NCBI GenBank assembly: GCA_964518905.1
Contig: CAZFJL010000010.1
Coordinates: 1 to 64,000, forward strand
Length of the DNA: 64,000 nucleotides
Reading direction: 5' to 3'
Source of the DNA: RDYZ01 sp964518905
Lineage (GTDB): Bacteria > Cyanobacteriota > Cyanobacteriia > Cyanobacteriales > Geitlerinemataceae
The first letter of the stretch is position 1; each line of letters begins with the position of its first letter. Below are positions 44,601 to 51,415 of this stretch, one piece after another. Below the pieces are notes generated by a model that saw nothing but the letters and a program-made list of their open reading frames with translations, searched no databases and was not told the DNA's origin. A program made the translations under genes and the position numbers.

Positions 44601-46270
44601 GAACCTTCTACGGCATCACCGCCCAGGCTATAGCTCACCGGGACATCAGCCTCGAACGTGCCAGAAACAAAGCCGATTTCGATCGTGACTTCATCACCAT
44701 CTTCGGTTAAGTCTCCACCAACGACCGAGATCGTGACATCTTTTTTCGAGAGCGTTCCGATCGTACCGTAGCTATCACCAATCGAAGAGTTGAGCTGAAG
44801 GACGCTGCCTCCATATCTGTAGACATCATCGGCGAGAGCTTGAGCGCCTGTTCCACCTGTTGTGGAGTTGTTTTCAAAGGTGCTACTGATGAGGTACGCA
44901 GTACCACTCTTCACGAAAAGTGCACCACCGAGGCCAGCACCACCGCCGCCCATGCCGCCGTCGCCGCCCCATGTGTCACCGCTTGTACCATTACCAGCGT
45001 GCTGACCGCCAATACCACGGCTGCCACCGTAGCCGTGATCTGGATCTCCCTCATCTCCATCATCCTTACCACCTTCGGCGCCACCGCCGCCGCCAGCACC
45101 AAAACCGCCATCACCGCCATCACCACCGTCTCGACCACCATCACTACCACCATCATCATCGCCACCGCCGCTGCCACCGCCGCCACCGCCACCGCCGAAT
45201 GAACCATTTTTACCATGTTGCTTAGACTGGGCAGGGAGCCGCCCATCGATCGCAATATCTCCAGCCTTACCACCATTACCACCTGAATTAAGGAAGCCTC
45301 CTGCCGAAGCATTGAGGTCTCCGCCAGACCCACCTCCGTAACCAGGTTTATGATCGTAGATGTTTGCTCCTGGAGCTCGGCTACCACTACCACCCACAGC
45401 AGAGTTGCTCGAAAAAGTCACATTATCGGCAACAAGCGTTCCATTATTCAGAAAGATCGCTCCACCAGCCCCGAGGCCACCGCCGCCGCCGCCCGAGCCA
45501 TTACCGCCCCGAACGTAGCCATCTTCCAGCGTGACATTCACCAACGAAAGCGAACCACCTTTAATCAAAAAGATTTGATGGGCATCGTTGCCGTCAATTT
45601 TGAACCCCTGGCCGTCAATCTTGATATTTTGACCACTGTTGATAACAGGCAATCCGCCTGTCAGGCTGATGTCAGCAGTTAGCTCGATCTCCGATGCACC
45701 GCTGGTAATCAGACTGCGGAGCGTAGATTCATTCGGAGCAGACACTAATACGCCCTCAAACTCCGCCAGCGTTTCCAGCGACAGCGCCGCCACCGCCTCG
45801 ATCGCTCCCGTCCGATACTCCAAATCCCAATCGCCACCACGAGCCGCATTCCCCGTCAGGTCATCCGACGCCGCCACATCCGCGCCCGTCAGCTCCGCAA
45901 TCCGCGACACAAACGTCCGCCCCGACTCACCCGCCGCCACATCACAGCCAAACAGCAACAGATCGCCATCCTCCGACAACGCCGCGCCCCAGTCCCGCAC
46001 CGCCGACTCATACCGCGCCAACGTCGCATCACTCAGATCCACCGACCCCAGCGACAAACTGCCAGCGCTCCCGTGCCCGAGCACCTGCACGCTCGCCAGC
46101 TCACCGTGCTGCGACAACACCTGCGAGATCACCGCCACGCCGTCCTCATCCGGCGCGATGCGAACGACCCGTGTGCTCTCCGAAACCTCCGACGTATCGA
46201 AATCCAAGCGCGAATCCACAAACAGAACGTTTTGCATCGAAGCTGCGTTGGCAAGAGAGGAGTTAGACAT
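35624..46270 (-). CDS. Giant DUF4347 / Calx-beta / RTX surface adhesin
   Basis: About 3548 residues from the ATG at 46270 (the frame extends to 46375, and 46237 is another start). Order: DUF4347 (NVLFVDSRLD, LLLFGCDVAAGESGR; about 45.75-46.24 kb); a beta-helix part with a very Gly-rich stretch (45.5-44.9 kb); a long row of Calx-beta and related repeats (44.7-40.8 kb; DYxxxxGTxTxxxG-type and TFTAANWNSPQTV); a unique region with calcium loops (DADGSGVWEPGE, DTNSNGQYDADEG, DFNQDGQGGVSLLDLAE) and a block of DF-x2-GL repeats (39.4-38.7 kb); helical repeats; about fifteen RTX nonapeptides (36.6-35.9 kb); and a C-terminal type I secretion tail. No signal peptide. Presumed role: calcium-dependent adhesion or cell-cell contact. 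Its exporter is not in the window. Confidence 0.9.
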   Translation of the reverse strand: MSNSSLANAASMQNVLFVDSRLDFDTSEVSESTRVVRIAPDEDGVAVISQVLSQHGELASVQVLGHGSAGSLSLGSVDLSDATLARYESAVRDWGAALSEDGDLLLFGCDVAAGESGRTFVSRIAELTGADVAASDDLTGNAARGGDWDLEYRTGAIEAVAALSLETLAEFEGVLVSAPNESTLRSLITSGASEIELTADISLTGGLPVINSGQNIKIDGQGFKIDGNDAHQIFLIKGGSLSLVNVTLEDGYVRGGNGSGGGGGGLGAGGAIFLNNGTLVADNVTFSSNSAVGGSGSRAPGANIYDHKPGYGGGSGGDLNASAGGFLNSGGNGGKAGDIAIDGRLPAQSKQHGKNGSFGGGGGGGGSGGGDDDGGSDGGRDGGDGGDGGFGAGGGGGAEGGKDDGDEGDPDHGYGGSRGIGGQHAGNGTSGDTWGGDGGMGGGGAGLGGALFVKSGTAYLISSTFENNSTTGGTGAQALADDVYRYGGSVLQLNSSIGDSYGTIGTLSKKDVTISVVGGDLTEDGDEVTIEIGFVSGTFEADVPVSYSLGGDAVEGSDYLVKDSDGETLSGLIAIPAGSNSTTLTLVPQDDTDYDPAEEIIFSLAAGSLYDLSGTTSKTIAVVDNEPTIDISPNTTITEGDSHTFTIALDKPAPHDFVIPYTLGGTATEGNDADYAPLAKTLSIAEGKTSKTITVNTVDDTELEPDETVIVTLGNSSNGDKKDYNLGTASATLTIEDNEIPPVATIASVVQPTEGSTKAKFRVQLGSNALGNETSGAQTGTFFSYIVTAGTATEGDDYQDANTTAGKVFIPDTASSAEVEIDILDDLIYEEGGETFSVELVNHDTNADLYELGTTTTVDFTIAEDDVIPTATLAKVSDPLEAGEVLGKFNVNLSSASLKKTDAATETIIDYEVVADNSTATTDDDYVALSGSVAIPAGETRGEVEIVPIDDALYDPGETIEIRLKNPSNGELYTTGGAPIQFTIGENDDLYTASIAKSLDANEDGTLGAYRVSIDKAAHADLEVVYTIAASSDAESGTDFTPISGRTTIAAGQTSAVIQVQAQDNQIDEGDRALTLDLEIRDPYDTSNPNYLDVSANREIPSRSVAPDNNYTIGTASATILVQDDDTAGIRLTRLGNVTNEKGTTAEIEVRLETRPTADVTVTLTSTDGSEALMLDGATEAASASVTFTPDEWQTAKNLTVKGIDDAIEDGEQTYSVVSSITSDDTAYSILGAQSVSLTNLDDDGYGLLVDTPNQGSEGAGAMTYAIALTKTPSEPIPVEIYADEQTKVSADGVTFASSVIVNLADTTTKTIAVQVIDDTDVEGLHSSTIGHRVLDHNDPFYAKQTELTPAVLTLNDNDAPLVGILKAEAASEESVIAGRFAIALDQPAPAGGITVDYTVTAGNATAGADYTNLKGSVFVKEGSTGADITVNPIQDAIVETGGEDITVTIDGGTGYNVDAASASKTVTIFDDDQAGVRIRQSGNSSRIREGLAGDSYTVELTSQPSDPVTVTLNTSGEVNPSQTTLTFTAANWNSPQTVALPQIDNQEADGDRTQTITHTVTSADTNYDGLAADAVTIDIIDNDIPGIKVEQSSFVTQVTENGATDTYTIVLESQPASDVTIELTSSANAIANPFTGEPELSFNQNSLTFTRANWDQKQTVTVTAVNDDIDLDDRQAAIVQAVTSADPNYNGFELVDIPVDIREDDEFGIIARGTGSQNYVIEGSDNPDFIEIEFATQPIADVTITFNTGSDLEAIPDLVITPDNWDSAFSIPVFALRDDDLEVIEFPDLGFTFTSADPNYNGYIVEPLPFQVVDTQLVGTEVAAGLASILDQIDALLDTQLDAVELPLIGSLGQYAPDYIGTFRDLLVADVAELGQATADELGATIEESIQTSFDNAGLDIDVAVAIGVALDELTFDIAIGSSDSGTVDLSADLGLPALGLKVDGQANAGFEYELGLGMGWHEDFGFYVNTETTGFKANAGVDLSDDFKAEGNLGFFRLEGANNPENPTQAGAELSFVLNDLDNTPQVQFLDADGSGVWEPGEPIVEQKPDKSYPELPILGRFDTNSNGQYDADEGSIIEQAAPDDGERLTLTELTHDFEFGELFNPTFNAGANLGLNVVTSAKGSNVLPQYLFDINVDWNALSYENGNFTGPQTPDVSFDNLQLDLGSFATNFAKPVFGKVNEVIDPLRPVLDFLQDDIKFFDNLASLGINGVKGVDFNQDGQGGVSLLDLAEAIQEAFSSSDSKNKINVTPYINAIKTTATLSELINDLAETKGNYIIDQGDFEIDLPSLGEGFSVPSFDDFKSSDITTSLRNFKFSLSNFSLDDFSLGLADMFGSSSDNDSSFTWPDLSWSDFSGGLKKIFSSTTSRARLDFDWSDISITDFLAQFNVSGGASLSLNSIIGSTGVTLRDFAAGLSDLFGSTTSQDSTNSTSSRSSINWSKFSLDDFANALQALSLGNAKSYASNLNLDNLSLKDLSGAFSFLFSTSSGSGSGSSFDFDLPTLSIPKFQPPNIETQINIPSGKDFLASIKNDATIDFPFLTDPMVAIDLLLGKEDVTLFTYDLPPLELGVGFDADILIYPAPTIWADFGGSLGASLDLAFGFDTQGLYDWANTGYALEAAFLPLDGFYVSDTENPDGTGEDVAEFTANLGVELGLNAGLNVAVAKLAGYARGGLEGVLDIDFRDSGESSGTADGKIRALSEVGANILQPWQLFNLYGVLMASASIGIEAELLGVSKTLLEKDFGPYKLLEIEYGENGIVFATAFDGPIASADVFFDTNFNGIHEANEPFTKTLSDGQYNLAVPLEVYDSNGNGKIDLSEGQIVVKDGVDTDTYQDQRFAFYSSPEWDVASPLTLLALRLEQPDPATVETQIETALGLPSNFNLYEDSALAGIEAGNSSAATVFRKQAQLQTFLILGANSLGGEGDRKTAALSLINEVVIRIQAGESIALDNVDQLRGIIESTAGKLGVTPFELDFALEELTYLSGEIASVSGSGSTARSAIASQIPYNVADSSYLDLLEDPWTSLLRAAVPTPDMETAKAKVNDALGLPRSLDIATFNPIAEIEQGSLRGLEVYVKQVQLNATWTQLADIAAGFDIEDAENTVIDRFLVQLEAGTSFEDMGDPATIEALVKDLAPRINTERLEVAVRLIAKRNANMNALLEAARSNGDVQAARLDIADEQRLAQGIQSQLLQAMVLGEIDPSKVEELIALNQELTINMVIENIIDGTEGDDTIVGTKRNDMITGFAGNDLIDGAGGDDLIFGNAGNDTIDGGDGNDAISAGRDDDIITGGAGIDNIFGNKGDDQIDGGDDTDLLYGGQGNDTVRGGAGDDQMFGDKGDDLLEGGDGDDVMLGSDGNDSLYGNNGDDLAFGNIGFDLLVGGDGNDSLSAGKDDDIVNGDAGDDYVFGNIGNDIVHGGDGNDVIHGGQNEDNLIGGGGDDTLSGDRGVDTLTGETGADIFQFRSGHDGDIITDFAIGEDKIELLGFEGVAIEAPETGINAGIEAIAFEQIQFANINGNLSVSINGEQIVTLNGITGLSPTDFVGLAV

Positions 46271-47082
46271 TGAAGGCAAAATGCTAAAAGAAGTGCAAGG
46301 TGGAAGAATTACCCAAACGACTCCGTCGCCCTCCATGCAGGAGATCGTCGGACGATCGCAACATCCGTCAGCCAAAGCCGACCGAGCCGATCGCGGTGAA
46401 GTCGCTCAAAAAAATAGTTGAGGAAAAACGATTCAGAACGTGATGGTTTTGTCTCGCTTCCGTTACCCGAATCTTAAGGCTTAATTTCGTTCTCGATCTC
46501 AGTGAATTCACTTGAATTGCCTATTTTTTCTGTCACAGTATCCTGACAAAAAAGGGGTCTCAGCCCACGTCTCGATCGCTTGAACCTTGCTTGTTTCTGT
46601 CCTTAAAACGAAGGTAAAAATCGCTGAAACCATTGAAATATCGTGATACTTCGCTAAAAAAAGCGATGAAATCACGCTGGAGGGTCTGACTCTGAATTAT
46701 TCGATTTTGGAAGAAATTGTCAAAACAGAGCGAAATTGCCTCGATCGGGCGACCTGTTATTTTCGGGGCGATCGCAAGGCTGAATTCGCTAATTTTCTTG
46801 GCTCGGCCAATCTCTAACAGAAGATAAGGATCAAGCCTCCGACACCCAGGTTCTGACCCGCTGCGGTTTGCTTATGATGTGTGCTGGCGACTTTCTGACG
46901 CCAATCACGTCTATTTTTCTACAGACAGGTGCACGAGATTCAAGGGATGATGATGGGTATCTGAATCGGATCGGTTGATTACGATCGAGCCTCGCTCTAG
47001 AGACTTCTAGAGATCGATCCGCAGATTAATCCGCTCATCGCCCGTCCTGCCCGCCCATCCAGGAATCACCACCGCGATCGTC
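46271..47082. other. Large intergenic region between divergent genes
   Basis: About 810 bases with no supported gene. It must hold the promoters of the giant adhesin (minus) and of the dnaA-side genes (plus). I looked for DnaA-box clusters (TTATNCACA-like) because dnaA is near and found none. A small CGCTAAAAAAAGCG hairpin and a CTCTAGAGACTTCTAGAG motif are the only local structures. Confidence 0.5.
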
Positions 47083-47865
47083 ATGCTGTCAAACGAAACC
47101 TTCGACTCCGATGCGGTCTTCTCGCGCCTGCCCGGAGAAGTTCGATCGTGGGTTAGCTCGTTGCAATGGAACGAACGCCGCTACGTCCTGTCGCTCTGCC
47201 ATGTCCTCTGCGCCGCGCCGCCCAGCGTTCAGGCCGAATTCCTCGACGAATACACCGCCGATGGCCTCGTCTTTCGCCTGCTCGACGACTACGATACCCA
47301 GCGCAAAGTCGAGCGACATTTGCAATTTTTCCGGATCGAAACGACCCTAACGGAAACCCTGCTGCGTAAATACATCCGTCAGTTTTATATCCACTGCGCC
47401 CAGGATCTCCATCGCCAGCCCGAGCAGTATCTACAAATTGCCGTCAAGCTGATGAGCAGTTCGGAAGAAAGCAATAACGCCTTTAATTACACCCTCGGGT
47501 TCGAGCTGCTGAAAATGATGTTTCGGATGAGCTGGATGCAACAGGAACGGCTGTATCGCTTGCAGAAAAATCAAGAAGAATTCATGCGGGGCTATATTAA
47601 GCCGATCCAGACGGCGCATCGGATTAATGGCATCATCGTGCCGCGCGATAAAAATAAATTCTTCGCTCGCCGCGACTATTATATTCAGACTCCCGAAATT
47701 CCGACCCGTAAGCTGGTGGAACTTGTGATGGCGACGTTTCCGGCGAAGCAGGTCACCGATTTTGGGTTTTCCGTGATTCGTCACACCAATGCGCTGCAAT
47801 TTAACTACGACTATATTTATGCAAACGATGGCGAGGATATTCTCGGCTCGTCGGATTCGGGTTGA
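47083..47865 (+). CDS. Conserved cyanobacterial protein upstream of dnaA
   Basis: 260 residues with no transmembrane segment. It is mostly helical in the first 180 residues (ERRYVLSLCHVLCAAPPSVQ, ETLLRKYIRQFYIHCAQDL, FNYTLGFELLKMMFRMSWM). A short alpha/beta part follows (FFARRDYYIQTPEIPTRKLVELVM, VTDFGFSVIRHTNALQFNYD). I do not recognise a characterised family. It lies 107 bases ahead of dnaA in the same direction, so a shared transcript is possible. The start ATG at 47083 follows no strong Shine-Dalgarno. Confidence 0.8.
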   Translation: MLSNETFDSDAVFSRLPGEVRSWVSSLQWNERRYVLSLCHVLCAAPPSVQAEFLDEYTADGLVFRLLDDYDTQRKVERHLQFFRIETTLTETLLRKYIRQFYIHCAQDLHRQPEQYLQIAVKLMSSSEESNNAFNYTLGFELLKMMFRMSWMQQERLYRLQKNQEEFMRGYIKPIQTAHRINGIIVPRDKNKFFARRDYYIQTPEIPTRKLVELVMATFPAKQVTDFGFSVIRHTNALQFNYDYIYANDGEDILGSSDSG

Positions 47866-47972
47866 TGATGATTTGCCGATCGCATCGCACACGGGAGGGA
47901 GCGCGGCGCTACACTTGACCTACTGTTTGCCCGCCTGAATCCTTTTGCATCGCTCCGATCGCATCGTTATTT

Positions 47973-49337
47973 GTGACTACAACCCTCGAAAAAACTTGGA
48001 ATAGCGTTCTGGATCGACTGCAACAGCAACTGAGTCCGCCAACGTTTGAAACCTGGCTGGCGGAAACCGAGGCCGAACAGTTTGACGGCAAGCGGTTGAC
48101 GGTGCGCGTCCCGAATCCGTTTGCGCGAAACTGGCTGCAAAAGTATTACTTAGAGGCGATCGCGACGGCAGTGAGCGAGACGATCGGCTATATGGTCGAG
48201 GTGGAGCTGACGCTTGATCCGGCCTCCAATGGCAGCATCGCCGATGCGGTGATCTGGCCGCAACCGGGACGCGAGCCGAAACGCCCGCCGATCGCGCCGA
48301 ACTCAGCACGATTCTCAGACCTCAACAGCAAGTACATTTTTTCGCGGTTTGTGGTCGGTGCGAATAGCCGGATGGCACACGCGGCGGCGCTCGCGGTGGC
48401 GGAGTATCCCGGACGCGAGTTTAATCCGCTGTTTCTCTGTGGTGGCGTCGGTCTGGGCAAAACGCATCTGATGCAGGCGATCGGGCATTATCGCCTCGAT
48501 GCCAATCCCGACACGAAAATCTTTTACGTCTCGACCGAACGGTTTACGAATGACCTCATCGACGCGATCCGCCGCGACAGTATGCAAGAGTTTCGCCAGC
48601 ATTATCGCGAAGCCGATGTGTTGCTCGTGGATGATATCCAGTTTATCGAAAGCAAGGAGTACACCCAGGAAGAGTTTTTTCACACCTTTAATGCGCTGCA
48701 TGAAGCGGGCAAACAGGTCGTGCTGGCGAGCGATCGTCCGCCGAATCAAATCCCCTGTCTACAAGCGCGGCTCTGTTCGCGCTTTTCGATGGGGCTGATT
48801 GCCGACATTCAAACGCCCGACCTGGAAACGCGCATGGCGATCTTGCAAAAGAAAGCCGAATACGAAAACATGCGCCTGCCGCGCGACATCATCGAGTACA
48901 TCGCCACCAACTACAAGTCGAATATTCGCGAGCTCGAAGGGGCGCTGATTCGAGCGGTGGCCTACATTTCCCTGTCGGGTTTGCCGCTGCGGGTGGAAAA
49001 TATTGCGCCCATTCTCAATCCACAACTGGCGATCGTGGCGGCACGTCCGGCGTCGGTGTTGGAGGCCGTATCACTAGAAATGAACGTCTCGATCGACGAT
49101 CTCAAAAGCGCCTCACGACGGCGGGAAATCAGCCAAGCGCGACAGTTAGCGATGTACCTGATGCGCCAGCATACCAATCTCAGCTTTCCGAAAATCGGCG
49201 AAGAGTTCGGCGGCAAAGATCATACGACAGTGCTGTATAGCTGCGAAAAAATCTCGCAGCGGCTCGAAAAAGAGCCGAGCTTGGTGAAACTGCTCGATCG
49301 CGTCAACGAACGCCTACGCACCATGCCCCCCAGCTAG
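47973..49337 (+). CDS. dnaA: Chromosomal replication initiator protein DnaA
   Basis: Binds DnaA boxes and opens the origin. 454 residues, normal. Domain I (WNSVLDRLQQQLSPPTFETWL) is followed by a short linker and the AAA+ domain III with Walker A GGVGLGKTHLMQAIGHY, Walker B DVLLVDDIQFIESKE and the sensor NIRELEGALIR. Domain IV carries the DNA-binding signature FGGKDHTTVLYSCEKI. The start is GTG at 47973, matching the usual N-terminus. dnaN is not adjacent and no origin boxes were found nearby, as in many cyanobacteria, where dnaA is unlinked or dispensable. Confidence 0.97.
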   Translation: MTTTLEKTWNSVLDRLQQQLSPPTFETWLAETEAEQFDGKRLTVRVPNPFARNWLQKYYLEAIATAVSETIGYMVEVELTLDPASNGSIADAVIWPQPGREPKRPPIAPNSARFSDLNSKYIFSRFVVGANSRMAHAAALAVAEYPGREFNPLFLCGGVGLGKTHLMQAIGHYRLDANPDTKIFYVSTERFTNDLIDAIRRDSMQEFRQHYREADVLLVDDIQFIESKEYTQEEFFHTFNALHEAGKQVVLASDRPPNQIPCLQARLCSRFSMGLIADIQTPDLETRMAILQKKAEYENMRLPRDIIEYIATNYKSNIRELEGALIRAVAYISLSGLPLRVENIAPILNPQLAIVAARPASVLEAVSLEMNVSIDDLKSASRRREISQARQLAMYLMRQHTNLSFPKIGEEFGGKDHTTVLYSCEKISQRLEKEPSLVKLLDRVNERLRTMPPS

Positions 49338-49350
49338 CTAAACCGATCCC

Positions 49351-49797
49351 CTAGCTATACTGCAACTCCAACGTTGCATCCATCGCACAGATCAAATGTA
49401 GCCCCTCCATGATGCCGCTCGACAACGCATAGCGCTGATCATCCAGACGATGTAGCGTCTCGAAGCCACTGCGGCGCTGCTTATCGTTAATCGCCCAGTA
49501 GCGCTGCACGATCGACTCCGGCGTAATCCAGCCCTCCCCCTCAACCTTGCCCAACTCCGAGTGTTGCAACACAAACGTGTACTGACATTCGCCACTATCC
49601 AACCGCCCGCGATATTGCAGCGTAATCGCCTCGCGCTCCGCCTTAGGAAAGGTGAACTGCGTCACCATACTGAACCACTCATCCTGACTCCAGGCGACAA
49701 TGACGCGACCCACCACCTGAATCGGAGGGGAATTGCGCTCAAGCCAATTCCCTTGGAGTTTCCAGCGGCCTTGTTCGAGGAGAAAGGTATGGGACAC
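49351..49797 (-). CDS. Small conserved beta-rich protein
   Basis: 148 residues, predicted mostly beta strands with many Trp, Gln and Arg (LEQGRWKLQGNWLERN, VIVAWSQDEWFSMVTQFTFP, QYRGRLDSGECQYTFVLQH). The plan suggests a small barrel or lipocalin-like fold. No signal peptide is seen. Function unknown; similar short proteins are found in cyanobacteria. It is convergent with dnaA, with 13 bases between stops. Confidence 0.75.
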   Translation of the reverse strand: MSHTFLLEQGRWKLQGNWLERNSPPIQVVGRVIVAWSQDEWFSMVTQFTFPKAEREAITLQYRGRLDSGECQYTFVLQHSELGKVEGEGWITPESIVQRYWAINDKQRRSGFETLHRLDDQRYALSSGIMEGLHLICAMDATLELQYS

Positions 49798-49941
49798 GGT
49801 AATGCAGAGACGGAACAGTTAAAGGGCGGGATTGTAAAGAGTGCGCTAGTTATGTAGACGTCGGCTGATCATAATTTTTTCAGAACAGTACTTGAAATGT
49901 GACCCTGTATTCGGAATCTTACGAGATTTGGGGGGATTCTG

Positions 49942-51249
49942 CTAGACGGTTGCTCCTGATGGGGATGGTGAGGCGATATCGCCCAGCAGGACGGAATGGG
50001 TCGCGCCGGTAACGCTAGGAAGATTGCCGGGAATGTCGTGCCAGCGCCAGTAGGCCAAGACCGCGAAAGCGATCGCTTCTTTACTGTCGGCATCTAGGCC
50101 GACATCATCGGTCGTCTGGACGCGGCAAGAGGAGCCGAGCTGCACTTGGAGGCGCTGGCGAAGGTAGGTATTACGGCTGCCGCCACCGCAAAGCAGAACA
50201 CGATCGGGCAGTGCGGGCAAAAAGCGACGATAGCTGTCGGCGACGGAGGTTGCGGTGAGTTCGGTCAGGGTGGCGATCGTGTCGGCGGGGTCGAGGTCGA
50301 ACGAATGCGCGTCGCTGAGACAGGTTTGGGTGAACTCTAGGCCGAAGTATTCGCGTCCGGTGGATTTGGGTGGCCGCTGTGCAAAAAATGGATCGCTTAA
50401 CCAACGATCGAGCAGTGGCTGACAGATTCGTCCGGTGGCGGCCCAGGCTCCATCACAGTCAAATGTTTTCTGACCCTGACTTAACAGGTGTACCGCGAGG
50501 TCGATTAACAAGTTGCCAGGGCCGGTATCCCAGCCGCGAATATCGCGATCGAAGCCCTGTTCTAATGACGAATTATAGGTCTCGGAAGTTGTGCCTCTGG
50601 CGATCGTGCCGGAGAGATGGCGTAGACGTGGGATATAGGTCACATTACCGATACCGCCTAGATTCTGAACGCAGGTGGTTTGCGCCATGTGGCCGAGAAG
50701 ACAGGCATCGACACGTGGCACGAGGGGAGCACCTTGGCCTCCGGCGGCAATATCGGCGGCGCGAAAGTTGCTAATGGTGGGAATGCCGGTGATGTGGGCG
50801 ATCGTGGTTCCGCGTCCGAGTTGCAGGCTGTAGCCCAGGCGATCGAGTTGGCGGGCGGGCGGGTCCAGGTCGGGAACTGAGGAATGCGGCGATCCATTGT
50901 CGGTCAGAGAAGAGAGAGAGAGGGGATTGAGGGTCGGACGGGGGGGGCAGTGGTACACCGTTTGACCGTGGGAGCCGATCAGTTCTGCGGGGGGATGATC
51001 GGCCTGAACGGCGATCGCCGCCTGGGCAAAGGCCGTGGCGATCGCATCATCGCAGTCGGCAAGGTCTGCTAGTGCGATCGGTTCACCACCGGCTAGGTCA
51101 AGAATTTGTTGGCGTAAGGAGGCGCTGTAGGGAACGGTCTGAGCCGCAATGAGTTCGATTTTAAGATCATGATCTCCGCCATGCAGCTCAACCAGAGCGG
51201 CATCAATGCCGTCTACGGACGTACCGCTCATCAAACCAATCACGCGCAT
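49942..51249 (-). CDS. anmK: Anhydro-N-acetylmuramic acid kinase
   Basis: Phosphorylates and opens 1,6-anhydro-MurNAc, recycling cell-wall sugars in the cytoplasm. 435 residues, somewhat longer than the usual 370-400 because of a Pro/Ser-rich insert around residues 115-135. Diagnostic motifs: VIGLMSGTSVDGIDAALVEL at the N-terminus, IGSHGQTVYHCPP, NLGGIGNVTYIP, GWDTGPGNLLID and LLCGGGSRNTYL. Start ATG at 51249. It stands divergent from the malic enzyme gene. Confidence 0.95.
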   Translation of the reverse strand: MRVIGLMSGTSVDGIDAALVELHGGDHDLKIELIAAQTVPYSASLRQQILDLAGGEPIALADLADCDDAIATAFAQAAIAVQADHPPAELIGSHGQTVYHCPPRPTLNPLSLSSLTDNGSPHSSVPDLDPPARQLDRLGYSLQLGRGTTIAHITGIPTISNFRAADIAAGGQGAPLVPRVDACLLGHMAQTTCVQNLGGIGNVTYIPRLRHLSGTIARGTTSETYNSSLEQGFDRDIRGWDTGPGNLLIDLAVHLLSQGQKTFDCDGAWAATGRICQPLLDRWLSDPFFAQRPPKSTGREYFGLEFTQTCLSDAHSFDLDPADTIATLTELTATSVADSYRRFLPALPDRVLLCGGGSRNTYLRQRLQVQLGSSCRVQTTDDVGLDADSKEAIAFAVLAYWRWHDIPGNLPSVTGATHSVLLGDIASPSPSGATV

Positions 51250-51415
51250 AGATTTAACCGATTCAACAGAAAATTAAGGGCAAAAATAAAGCTGATTGTG
51301 CATCATCCACTCGCTCATAAGACTGTTAAAGTTAACAGGAAATTACGCAAGCCCGTCCGCTTCATCCAGCTTGCATCACCGTTATCACCGCGAGCCCGCT
51401 CGCCCGACTTTCACC

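Noticed and set aside
46421..47082. Replication origin next to dnaA
   Set aside because: No cluster of DnaA boxes and no AT-rich unwinding block was found; dnaA and oriC are often unlinked in cyanobacteria.
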